Shown here in pieces: positions 42,906 through 51,682 of a stretch of DNA of 64,000 nt. The notes beneath the pieces are model-generated. The model was not told the origin of the DNA. It searched no databases and saw only the letters and a program-made list of their open reading frames with translations. The position numbers and the translations under genes are program-made. How positions within the stretch are numbered: the first letter of the stretch is position 1; each line of letters starts with the position of its first letter. This DNA comes from Candidatus Saccharimonadota bacterium (lineage in GTDB: Bacteria > Patescibacteriota > Saccharimonadia > Saccharimonadales > Saccharimonadaceae): the NCBI GenBank assembly GCA_026395405.1, contig JAPLYU010000001.1, positions 440,696 through 504,695 on the forward strand, written 5' to 3'.

Positions 42906-42963
42906 AGCTTAAGCACGATGGATTAAGGACTTCGTTTCGGAGTCTTTTTGTTATACTTAATTA

Positions 42964-44064
42964 ATGATTAGAAGCCAAGGGTTAACCAAGCCGATTATAG
43001 CTGTTGATATTGACGATGTTATTGCTGCTCACGCACCAGCGTTTATTGAATATAGTAATCAAAAGTTTGGGACTCACCTTACAATTGATGATAACCAAGA
43101 TCATTGGGGGAAAGTTTGGAAAGTAGAACACGACGAAGTTGAAAAACGGGCAACCGAATACCACGAATCGGGCTATATCGCTACTTATGGGATAATTGAT
43201 GGCGCATTTGAGGCACTAAAGTTGCTGAAGGAGCGCTTCAATTTAGTGATATTAACAACTCGTCGCAACTCAATCAACCATTTAACCCATGAATGGATTG
43301 ATAAATATTATCCAGATATTTTTGACGACATTGTCTTTGCTGGATTTTTTGATGTTCCCACAAAAGATAGTGTTAATATGACAAAAGCTGAACTCGCTAA
43401 ACAAATAGGGGTTGAATATTTGATTGATGACCAGTTTAAGCATTGTAAGGCAGCCTCAGATGTCGGGATAAAGACAATTCTTTTTGGCGATTATCCTTGG
43501 AACCGAGACGAAAAACTATCACCAAGTATAGTTCGAATTAAGGATTGGGCTGGTGTTCTTGATTTTTTCCTGAGAGTGAGTGTAAATATGGAAGATTTAT
43601 ACAAACAAGCCAATTTTTTTCTAGATAAAATTTTTAATAAACTTACAACAGATTGTATTAATGTAGAAAATTACAAACTTGACCATATTTGCTACCGAGC
43701 CGAATCTGAAGGCACATATATAAATATAAAAAAACTTCTGTTAGATAATGGAACTTTAAAGTCTGAGAATTTTATCCGTGAAAGAAGAATATCTGTATTC
43801 GAACTTTCTAAACCAATTGGATATAAAGACTACACAATAAATTGCATTGAATTATCATCACCTCGTAAAGATATGAGATTCATTGAAGGTTTTGAGCATG
43901 CTGAATTTGTAATTCTTGAAAACCTAGGGGATTTCTTGAAAATGCACCCAAACATAGAATTCAACAAAGAGGCTATGACGAAAGATGTCAATCCTGAGAT
44001 TATCAGGCAATACGAAAACTGTGCTGTTAAATTCCATCAAAAAGCCTTATTAGACGTTGTTTAG
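42964..44064 (+). CDS. HAD-type nucleotidase-like domain fused to YecM/VOC-like domain
   Basis: IAVDIDDVIAAHAPAF...VILTTRR...LIDDQFKHC; C-terminal KLDHICYRAESEGTY...HAEFVI. Confidence 0.7.
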   Translation: MIRSQGLTKPIIAVDIDDVIAAHAPAFIEYSNQKFGTHLTIDDNQDHWGKVWKVEHDEVEKRATEYHESGYIATYGIIDGAFEALKLLKERFNLVILTTRRNSINHLTHEWIDKYYPDIFDDIVFAGFFDVPTKDSVNMTKAELAKQIGVEYLIDDQFKHCKAASDVGIKTILFGDYPWNRDEKLSPSIVRIKDWAGVLDFFLRVSVNMEDLYKQANFFLDKIFNKLTTDCINVENYKLDHICYRAESEGTYINIKKLLLDNGTLKSENFIRERRISVFELSKPIGYKDYTINCIELSSPRKDMRFIEGFEHAEFVILENLGDFLKMHPNIEFNKEAMTKDVNPEIIRQYENCAVKFHQKALLDVV

Positions 44065-44083
44065 CGAAGATATTATCGAAATT

Positions 44084-44122
44084 AGTTCGAAAATCATCCA
44101 CGAGGGGCTGCCAAGCATAAGC
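44084..44122 (+). repeat. Boundary repeat S1
   Basis: AGTTCGAAAATCATCCACGAGGGGCTGCCAAGCATAAGC. Confidence 0.8.
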
Positions 44123-44238
44123 GCTATAATATTTTCCTCTGTTAATTCAGAACACATTTTAAAAATAATTTAATATGCAGAAATTAGGTAGATAGTTCTA
44201 GTGTCGTACAATATAATCTGCCAAGTTTATAATCAGAT

Positions 44239-44874
44239 CTAATTTTTTACGGCACCCATAAGCATTGTCTGTATTGAAGCCGTGTCTTGCGTTTGTGCAC
44301 TTAAATCAGCACCCGAACAATTATCTTGCGTCGATGAATAAACGTAGTAGTATCCGTCTATTTGTCCTATAAGAGTTGCGCTAGCATAGAAATCGGCTTT
44401 TGTAGTACTTCTGGAGACAATACCCAGGGGCATAAACCCTTCTGCGCTGGAGTTAGAGCAACGTTCACCCAAGGCCTCAACCCTTGTAGTAGAAAATGCA
44501 TAATATCCGCCGTCTGCCTGCTCCTTATAATAAGTTACTTTATTGCTACCAAGAGTGGTAGGAAGTTTAAATTTAACACCCCAATCACTTAGTACTAAGT
44601 ATCCAGCATTCGAGTTTGCAGGCGTTGCGGTAGTGGTTGATGTGCTTTTTGTTGTTGCAGTTGGAGTAGTGGTGTTGGTTGTCGTTGAAACTGTTCCGGT
44701 TGTTTTGCCATCTACGTTCTGTGAATTTGTGGAAGCATTACCGACAGTTGAATCCTTCTTCTGAATAAAGTTCTGATAAAACACAAAGCCGAGAGTTCCG
44801 ACTAAACCAACAGCTAAAATAATGGAAATAATCATTAAATGAGAGAAGCCTGATTGTTTTTGTTTTTTGTTCAC
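44239..44874 (-). CDS. Membrane-anchored extracellular hypothetical protein with Thr-rich linker
   Basis: N-terminal TM then TTGTVSTTTNTTTPTATTKSTSTTTATP. Confidence 0.65.
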   Translation of the reverse strand: MNKKQKQSGFSHLMIISIILAVGLVGTLGFVFYQNFIQKKDSTVGNASTNSQNVDGKTTGTVSTTTNTTTPTATTKSTSTTTATPANSNAGYLVLSDWGVKFKLPTTLGSNKVTYYKEQADGGYYAFSTTRVEALGERCSNSSAEGFMPLGIVSRSTTKADFYASATLIGQIDGYYYVYSSTQDNCSGADLSAQTQDTASIQTMLMGAVKN

Positions 44875-45003
44875 GAGATATCCTTTCGTAAAATATTGGT
44901 AGCCTCATTTAATCAGATATATATAATAACCACAAGTAGATTGAAGAAAAGTTTTATTATCTTCGCTTTATAGAATACTTTTGTTTGAAAGAATTATTTA
45001 ACT

Positions 45004-47499
45004 ATGCTTAGATACTATCATAAACATTTAAGGTCCAGCATGAACCCAAACGATTTAGACAAAGAAAATCTTACAAATAATAACAATGAACAAGCTAAAG
45101 ATAACACTTCAGTTATAACACCAGCTGTATTATTCCCTGAAACAAATCGAAAAAAGAATAATTATCTTAAAAAAACATCTTTAATATTATTTACTATATT
45201 ACTTTTAGTCATGGTCTTTATTGGAGGCAATTACTTAGCTGCAAGATTGGCCAGTAATGATTCAGTGGACAAGGTAAAAAGAGTGGCTGGAAACGGTTTT
45301 CTTGAGCTACCTAAAGATATAAGCGTTGATCAAGCAAAGAAGCCAACCGCCAAACAGGCGAGCAAAATTTTTAAGGAAATTCGTGACTTCGTAAACAAGA
45401 CTAGCTCATCTAACTCGGGAATTGCAGTTTCTCTAACGAAAAACGGGGAGACAATATCGTCCAATCCTTATCAGGTACAAAATGCATCATCAAGTACAGC
45501 ATATGCTGCTGAGGAAAATACAAATTCTTATATTTTAGCCGACCCTCCCGACAATACATTTCAAGCCTGGACCGATGCGCAAAAGATTCTGCTGAATGAA
45601 ACGATAAAAAGAGCATATGCTTTAAATGTAGAGCTTTATGGACCACCAGCATCTAATGATACTGTGAACATTTATCGTCAAGACAATCCGACAGTTGGAA
45701 ACGGATACTATGCGCCCTGGGGCACGAACGGAACGATGACAATAGTATTATCTTCAAACTGTACCGATGAATGCCTTACAACCAACTTGGCTCACGAAAT
45801 GTCACATAGCTTTCGCAGTAATTACATTTTTTCTAACAGGGGTTGGGAAGAGGGAATGGCGATGCTCTCCCAAAATTTATACGACAAGCAATACTTTAGT
45901 AAATATTTTCAAATCACATCCGATCAGTACATGAACCTGAACCAACCATCCTTATCGGTACCACTTTTTTATGACCAGACAGTAAATCAAGGCGCGTCTA
46001 ACTCCATTCAGGATCGTTATTTTGCAGCCGGCTATGCGATGGCAGACATATATGTTCAAAATAAGGACTATCTTAAGAATTTTGTTCAGAACTATTACCA
46101 AAAATCTAGATCTCAAACAGATTTAAGTGAATCGGATATCCGAAAAATCTTTATTGACACCGTCCCAAGCGTTGAGGGTGAAAATAGTACTTCCTGGCTT
46201 TATGATAATTATATATTGATAAATGACTATAATAAGTCGCAAAATTTAGTTTTGGCTGGTGGCAATATATATTATTTTGAAAATCCTATTACTGCATACG
46301 GCAACCGATTGCCTTATGTAAATGCTAAAATAACTGAAACTGTTTCGAAGTTGGACGATACTCAAGTTCTCAGCAATCAGTTAAACACTGATGATAAAGG
46401 ATTTGTTGAGAATAGCCTTATTGGTAAAGTACCTGAAAGTGGTTTCTATGGTATCCACTTGATCGCAGAGGCAAAGGAGGGCGCAGCTGCAAGTGAAGAT
46501 TATGTTCGCTATATCCCTAAAGACAAGCTTTTGGGTATTAATGGAAACGTGATTTTTGGCTACACAAATTCTGTTGATGACGTAATCGCCACCGCCACAG
46601 ATGGAACGAAACTGACATCCAAAGTTTCTGATGGAATATTTGTAATTAATGATGTGAAAGATATGCAGCAATATACACTTTCTCAAGGTGACAAAACACT
46701 GCTTGTTAACCTCGTTGGTGCCCCGTATGAAGAATTAGGTTTTATCAGTGGCACAAAAAATGGTTTAGTTGCCCCTAAAGATGCCACGATAGAATGGACT
46801 AATCCGAGTGAAGTAAACCCTGATCCGATCAAGGGGTCAATTCTGGTATTTAAAGATGGTCAAGTAAGCACCGATAAGCCCTATATTAACATTTGCGCTT
46901 CAATAAATGGCGGATATATAGCAGATTCAGTATCGATAAACAATTCTGGCGTAATCCTAAACAAGGGCTCATTTTGTAAATATTTCGATCTTAATAATGG
47001 TGTAAACAAATTCACAATTAAAGTTACTTCGAGTGACGGCAAAATTATAACAAGTGACCGCATCATAAATAGCACAAATACGACAAAAACGACCTATGAA
47101 AGCCTTGTTGACCTGACTGGTGGAGTCTATACCCAAAATGATACTGCTAATCAAAACAAAGTTTCTATATATGTTTATATTGAAGCTTCATCTACTGATG
47201 TAAGTACACTGAACGGTATTATATACGGGGTTTCGATTAATGGAAACCATTACAATCCAAATAGAAATCCCAATGATAGGTCTGTTACGGCCGCATTTTA
47301 TCAAATTAACGCTACAGATGTTACCAAAAGCAATCAAAGCACGGGCATATTATACTCGAACGAAATAAATGCTAATCTTTCACAATATCCTTTCAGAAGT
47401 GGTAATAATAAAATTTGCCTTACGATAGATCCACTTAACGGAGTAGAGGAGTCTGACGAAAACAATAATGACATATGTCAATATGTCACAGCACCATAA
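45004..47499 (+). CDS. Large membrane-anchored extracellular zincin-like metallopeptidase with C-terminal CARDB-like region
   Basis: N-terminal TM; TTNLAHEMSHSFRSNY (HExxH)...EEGMAML; C-terminal EESDENNNDICQ. Confidence 0.65.
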   Translation: MLRYYHKHLRSSMNPNDLDKENLTNNNNEQAKDNTSVITPAVLFPETNRKKNNYLKKTSLILFTILLLVMVFIGGNYLAARLASNDSVDKVKRVAGNGFLELPKDISVDQAKKPTAKQASKIFKEIRDFVNKTSSSNSGIAVSLTKNGETISSNPYQVQNASSSTAYAAEENTNSYILADPPDNTFQAWTDAQKILLNETIKRAYALNVELYGPPASNDTVNIYRQDNPTVGNGYYAPWGTNGTMTIVLSSNCTDECLTTNLAHEMSHSFRSNYIFSNRGWEEGMAMLSQNLYDKQYFSKYFQITSDQYMNLNQPSLSVPLFYDQTVNQGASNSIQDRYFAAGYAMADIYVQNKDYLKNFVQNYYQKSRSQTDLSESDIRKIFIDTVPSVEGENSTSWLYDNYILINDYNKSQNLVLAGGNIYYFENPITAYGNRLPYVNAKITETVSKLDDTQVLSNQLNTDDKGFVENSLIGKVPESGFYGIHLIAEAKEGAAASEDYVRYIPKDKLLGINGNVIFGYTNSVDDVIATATDGTKLTSKVSDGIFVINDVKDMQQYTLSQGDKTLLVNLVGAPYEELGFISGTKNGLVAPKDATIEWTNPSEVNPDPIKGSILVFKDGQVSTDKPYINICASINGGYIADSVSINNSGVILNKGSFCKYFDLNNGVNKFTIKVTSSDGKIITSDRIINSTNTTKTTYESLVDLTGGVYTQNDTANQNKVSIYVYIEASSTDVSTLNGIIYGVSINGNHYNPNRNPNDRSVTAAFYQINATDVTKSNQSTGILYSNEINANLSQYPFRSGNNKICLTIDPLNGVEESDENNNDICQYVTAP

Positions 47500-47582
47500 C
47501 ATTCTTAACACAGTAAAGTCGTGTTTTTTATACACGATTTTAGACACATCAACCCTAATGTTATTTAGATATTAAGCAGTAG

Positions 47583-47621
47583 GGTTCTAACTTCGTCTAG
47601 TATGCCCTGCCATGCATAATC
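47583..47621 (+). repeat. Boundary repeat S2
   Basis: GGTTCTAACTTCGTCTAGTATGCCCTGCCATGCATAATC. Confidence 0.8.
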
Positions 47622-47676
47622 ATAATGAATCTAAGGCTTCGTTTAGAAGCCTTTTTACTTATGCTAAACTAACGTT

Positions 47677-48900
47677 ATGAATGTCGCAACAAAGCGCAAA
47701 TCTTCCGGTTTTACGATAATCGAACTTTTGGTTGTTATAGTAATTATTGGCATATTAGCAACTGTAGCCATAGTATCCTACACCGGCATTTCTCAGAAGG
47801 CCACTATTGCCGGTTTGCAAACGGATTTAACAAACAGTGCGAACAAGCTTAAGATGTACTACACCGAGTACGGCACATACCCACAAACTCTTGATGGTTC
47901 TAATTGTCCAACTAGTCCATCGGATTCAAAATATTGTCTAAAGCCAACGCCGGGGAATACGTTTACATACAACTCTACAAATCCATATCAAACATTCACT
48001 TTGGACTGCACTAATACAGCGACTACGATTAATTACAGAATTACTAATAATTCAAGCCCGATTCTATCAACTATAGCTTTTTCGGCGTCGGGAGGCACAA
48101 TTACATACACTGATTCGTCTGGGTTAAATCCACGTTCAAACCCTTCATACCCAGGAGGATACACAGTACACACCTTTACATCCACCAGCACACTTACAAC
48201 AACAGGTTCAATCCAAGGTGACGTTTTGGTAATTGGTGGCGGTGGTGGAGCATCGTCGGCACCTGGCGGCGCTGGTGGCTACATAGCTACAACCTATACA
48301 CTGACAGGCAGTATTTCCGTAACTATTGGTCCTGGTGGTGTTGGTGTTGACCCAAACACAAATAGCAATAATGGAACGCCCACTATTTTTGGAACAATAA
48401 CGGCAGCGGGAGGTGGAGCTGGAGCAAGGTATGGAAACCTTAATGGAAACTCCGGAGGATCTGGTGGTGGAGGTGCATCAACGCCGAGTCTCCAAACATT
48501 CGGAGGTGCCGCAACTCCTGCTGGGCAGGGAAATATCGGAGGTGGAAACAGTACTTATTGGGGTACATCCAGGCCAAACGGAGGTGGCGGAGGAGCTGGA
48601 GCAGCTGGGCAAGATGCGCAATCACTTACACTTGCAGGGAATGGCGGAACTGGGCTATTTAACTCTATCACTGGCGTAAACGTATGTTATGCGGGTGGAG
48701 GTGGTGGAAGTACTTATATAAACACAGGTACTCCTGGAACTGCGACGTGTGGTGGTGGAAGCGGAAGTTCAGTTTATGCGGTCGCAGGAACCTCAGGTAC
48801 ACCAAATACGGGTGGAGGTGGAGGTGGAAGCAACGGCGGTAATCCACTTGGCGGGACTGGTGGCTCAGGTCTAGTAGTTGTTAGATATTTGTCTCCATAA
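47677..48900 (+). CDS. Type IV pilin-like protein with glycine-rich C-terminal domain
   Basis: SSGFTIIELLVVIVIIGILATVAIVSYTG; GGGGGASSAPGGAGGY...SGLVVVRYLSP. Confidence 0.85.
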   Translation: MNVATKRKSSGFTIIELLVVIVIIGILATVAIVSYTGISQKATIAGLQTDLTNSANKLKMYYTEYGTYPQTLDGSNCPTSPSDSKYCLKPTPGNTFTYNSTNPYQTFTLDCTNTATTINYRITNNSSPILSTIAFSASGGTITYTDSSGLNPRSNPSYPGGYTVHTFTSTSTLTTTGSIQGDVLVIGGGGGASSAPGGAGGYIATTYTLTGSISVTIGPGGVGVDPNTNSNNGTPTIFGTITAAGGGAGARYGNLNGNSGGSGGGGASTPSLQTFGGAATPAGQGNIGGGNSTYWGTSRPNGGGGGAGAAGQDAQSLTLAGNGGTGLFNSITGVNVCYAGGGGGSTYINTGTPGTATCGGGSGSSVYAVAGTSGTPNTGGGGGGSNGGNPLGGTGGSGLVVVRYLSP

Positions 48901-48901
48901 A

Positions 48902-48941
48902 AGTTCCAAAATCATCAACTAGTGGCTGCCAAACTCATGTT
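48902..48941 (+). repeat. Boundary repeat S3
   Basis: AGTTCCAAAATCATCAACTAGTGGCTGCCAAACTCATGTT. Confidence 0.75.
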
Positions 48942-48986
48942 TATCGAAAAAGACTTCGTTTAGGAGCTTTTTGTTATAATATACAC

Positions 48987-49382
48987 ATGAATGCGAACAA
49001 TAATTGTCCGTTTTGTCTAAAAAATAATGGCTTAAAGGAGCCAATTATCTTTGAAGATGACTTATGGTATTTTGCATCAATGAATGAAGAATCGGTAAGC
49101 AATGCCGGAATGGCTATTACGAAGAGGCACGTTAAGACACCGTTTGAAATCAATAAGAAAGAGTGGCTTAGACTACACGAGTTACTCCCAAAGTTCAAAG
49201 GGCTTTTAGATATAGATAAGCCACAAGGTTACAATATTGGGTGGAATGTCCATGAAACGGGCGGACAGCACGTAAGCCACGCTCATATGCACATAGTCGC
49301 ACGTTATAATGACGAACCGCTTGCAGGTAAGGGAATTAGATACGCATTTAAAGACAAAACAAATGCGAGAAAATCTATTTAA
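48987..49382 (+). CDS. HIT family hydrolase
   Basis: GYNIGWNVHETGGQHVSHAHMHIVARY. Confidence 0.9.
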   Translation: MNANNNCPFCLKNNGLKEPIIFEDDLWYFASMNEESVSNAGMAITKRHVKTPFEINKKEWLRLHELLPKFKGLLDIDKPQGYNIGWNVHETGGQHVSHAHMHIVARYNDEPLAGKGIRYAFKDKTNARKSI

Positions 49383-49428
49383 AGGTTGCGAATTGCGCCC
49401 ACTAGGGGTTGCCACGCATATGCTTATT
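49383..49428 (+). repeat. Boundary repeat S4
   Basis: GGTTGCGAATTGCGCCCACTAGGGGTTGCCACGCATATGCTTATT. Confidence 0.75.
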
Positions 49429-49584
49429 GACAAGCTTTGATAAACAATTGACTAAATTCGTAATATATCGTAGAATAACACTACTTTATTGAGTTTGAGG
49501 CACATCTGTTTGTCACGCTCTAAAGTACCTTGACAAGCAGACATTACACAAATGAGACGCAACCCTAAAGAAAGGCGAGGTCAA

Positions 49585-49803
49585 ATGAGTTCGCATGCAA
49601 GGCGTCAAGCGACAAGAGCACGTCTTAGGCAGCCAGAGGAGAGAATCTCTGTCAACCTGATGTGCGTCAACGCATCGAGACTCGGCGAGTGCCCCGGTGA
49701 CACTATCTGTGACTGCTGGGGTTGCCCGAGCCGCGGCCACGTCATCGTCGGCGGGTGCTGGGACCACAGAAGCTGCAAATGGTACGAAGCACCTACCACA
49801 TAG
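49585..49803 (+). CDS. Cys-rich small protein (GC-rich operon, gene 1)
   Basis: CVNASRLGECPGDTICDCWGCPSRGHVIVGGCWDHRSCKWYE; start uncertain (49552 or 49585). Confidence 0.5.
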   Translation: MSSHARRQATRARLRQPEERISVNLMCVNASRLGECPGDTICDCWGCPSRGHVIVGGCWDHRSCKWYEAPTT

Positions 49804-49816
49804 GAAGGTGACGACC

Positions 49817-50044
49817 GTGGCTGTTATAAAATCGGTGAGTGATTGGTGGCTCTTGCTTCCCATGGGCCTGATGGCAATGATTGCTGTACTCGTGTTCTTC
49901 GGAGTACAGGAAAACTCGTCAGACAAGACTGGGGAGCAGAGGGAGCCACATTCGTTTCTCAAAGCCACCGACGAACATGGTGGCCCATGTGACTGCGATA
50001 TATGCCGCGAGGCTGGTCGCTGGTATGGAGGAGGTGAAGCATGA
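49817..50044 (+). CDS. Small TM protein with CDCDIC motif (GC-rich operon, gene 2)
   Basis: GTG start; TM LLLPMGLMAMIAVLVFFGV; GGPCDCDICREAGRWY; stop overlaps next ATG. Confidence 0.55.
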   Translation: MAVIKSVSDWWLLLPMGLMAMIAVLVFFGVQENSSDKTGEQREPHSFLKATDEHGGPCDCDICREAGRWYGGGEA

Positions 50045-50280
50045 GCGCAGTTGAGGAATTCCGCTCATTCATGGATGACGCAGAAAGCCCCATTCTTAAC
50101 CTTGCCAAGGTGAGGGAAAGGGCTGAAGCAGCTTTCAGCGAGTTGAACGCCAAGGCGGAAAGAGAGATGAAGACCATCGTCCACGCCGCCGAGGGATACA
50201 TGGATAGGCGTGATCAAGCGTACTTTCGCACGATGCTGCGGAATCATTTCGGCCCAAGGGCCGACAAACTTCGCAGCTAG
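50041..50280 (+). CDS. Small helical hypothetical protein (GC-rich operon, gene 3)
   Basis: ATGA overlap with the upstream gene. Confidence 0.55.
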   Translation: MSAVEEFRSFMDDAESPILNLAKVRERAEAAFSELNAKAEREMKTIVHAAEGYMDRRDQAYFRTMLRNHFGPRADKLRS

Positions 50281-50505
50281 AGCAAGTTCTACTATGAAGG
50301 GCAGACCGGGTTTTCTAACCGGCTGCCTGGTGGCAACGCGCCTCTGTGCAAATATGTCTGTTTGTCATAATCACTTATTTGAATGTGTATTCAAACTGAT
50401 GAGTCCAAAAGGACGAAAAGCGACTTACATCCCCCCGACCGTCAAACTATATAGGAAACAGCCCTAGGACATTTTTGCTTATTTTTGTAACGTAGACATC
50501 AATAA

Positions 50506-50536
50506 AGTTCTAACTTCGTCTAGGATGCCCTGCCAA
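50506..50536 (+). repeat. Boundary repeat S5
   Basis: AGTTCTAACTTCGTCTAGGATGCCCTGCCAA, near-identical to S2. Confidence 0.8.
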
Positions 50537-50629
50537 ATAAAATAGGGCCGCGTGTACGTGGACCTTTTTTATTTGCAGAGATTCGAGTAATTGAATCACG
50601 ATACGCCACTTTACTGGCGGTAATCGTGG

Positions 50630-50681
50630 TCGGTGTAGCGATTGAAGCGAAAAGGTGTTAACATTTTTTCGTGAATGAGCG
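50630..50681. repeat. 52-bp dispersed repeat, copy B (inverted relative to 35701-35752)
   Basis: TCGGTGTAGCGATTGAAGCGAAAAGGTGTTAACATTTTTTCGTGAATGAGCG. Confidence 0.85.
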
Positions 50682-50697
50682 GAAGAGACTTGGCGCT

Positions 50698-50730
50698 TTC
50701 CTCGTGCCCCTGCCAAACTTTTATTTAAGC
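50698..50730 (+). repeat. Boundary repeat S6 (exact tRNA-Trp 3'-end duplicate)
   Basis: TTCCTCGTGCCCCTGCCAA identical to 42888-42906. Confidence 0.92.
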
Positions 50731-50869
50731 AACGACTCAGTTTCTGGGTCTTTTTGTTTATGCTTGCAAATAACTCATAAACGTAAATAATTATCTTCAG
50801 GCAACGCCGTTGCTTTTCCGATAAAGGATGCGTCCCTAAGGAAAGACCTTTCACAAAGGATGTGCGTCA

Positions 50870-51463
50870 ATGGACGACAACGAACAGCTTCGGATCATCA
50901 AGGGTTCGAGAGAATTGAAGTCGCCGGTTTCACCGATGGCTATGGCAAGACTCCTGTTCGAAGAGGGGAAAGAGCTGGCGCGGGACAGACTACTGCCGGC
51001 AGTCGTCAGCCACGGTTTCGATACTGGCTATGGCGTCTGCGGAGGCAGAAGAACGATTAGGTTCAACGAGCTCTGCCTCCCCGGCGAAATCTCTTCTGCC
51101 ATCGTCGTCGCTGAAACCAAACTGGCGACTGGAGAGATCTACGACCACAAAAGCCAAGAACGCCAGTTCCAACTAGGCATCCTCCTACTGGGGACAGTGG
51201 ATGGCAGCATGGCCCACTGGGTCTGGTCACAGGTGTGGATGCCATACCTCAACGATCAGTACTGCGAGGAACTCAATCTAGAAACCCTTGCGGACCTGAT
51301 GACGCCATCCGGCGAAGAAAACAAGCCAACCCTTTACGCTAAGGGAGTATACAGCGGCTACGAACGCATGCTGCGACGCAAGTACGACACCGCGTATCAG
51401 GTCAAGGAAGAGCTGTGGATGCAGGCGCATCAAGCGGGCGAACGGCTCTATCGAATCGGCTGA
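50870..51463 (+). CDS. Hypothetical protein (197 aa), GC-rich codon usage
   Basis: MDDNEQLRIIKGSRELKSPV...; followed by a strong hairpin. Confidence 0.65.
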   Translation: MDDNEQLRIIKGSRELKSPVSPMAMARLLFEEGKELARDRLLPAVVSHGFDTGYGVCGGRRTIRFNELCLPGEISSAIVVAETKLATGEIYDHKSQERQFQLGILLLGTVDGSMAHWVWSQVWMPYLNDQYCEELNLETLADLMTPSGEENKPTLYAKGVYSGYERMLRRKYDTAYQVKEELWMQAHQAGERLYRIG

Positions 51464-51499
51464 TCCGCCGAGATCACAGCTGAAAGTGGCGTTGCTGAA

Positions 51500-51530
51500 C
51501 CGCGGGACCCTCAAAAAAGGGTTCCCGCGG
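51500..51530 (+). terminator. Strong hairpin after 50870 ORF
   Basis: CCGCGGGACCCT-caaaaa-AGGGTTCCCGCGG, no U-tract. Confidence 0.5.
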
Positions 51531-51574
51531 AATCAGCACAATTCGACCTTAATGACTATCTCAAAAAATTAAAA

Positions 51575-51613
51575 AGTTCTAAAACAATCCACTAGGGACT
51601 GCCACGCATAAGC
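51575..51613 (+). repeat. Boundary repeat S7
   Basis: AGTTCTAAAACAATCCACTAGGGACTGCCACGCATAAGC. Confidence 0.85.
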
Positions 51614-51682
51614 ACTATTAATCATTGACTATCTTTTGGAGTCTTTTATATTCTAAGAATCCACTTATGTTAAACTAAACTT

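Noticed and set aside
50630-50681. Functional CDS in the 52-bp dispersed repeat
   Set aside because: The conserved-looking frame is interrupted by a stop in copy B and is too short; kept only as a possible decayed origin.
50510-50854. 114-aa minus-strand ORF
   Set aside because: Runs through S5, the 52-bp palindrome and S6, which are repeat/structural sequences; no RBS support.
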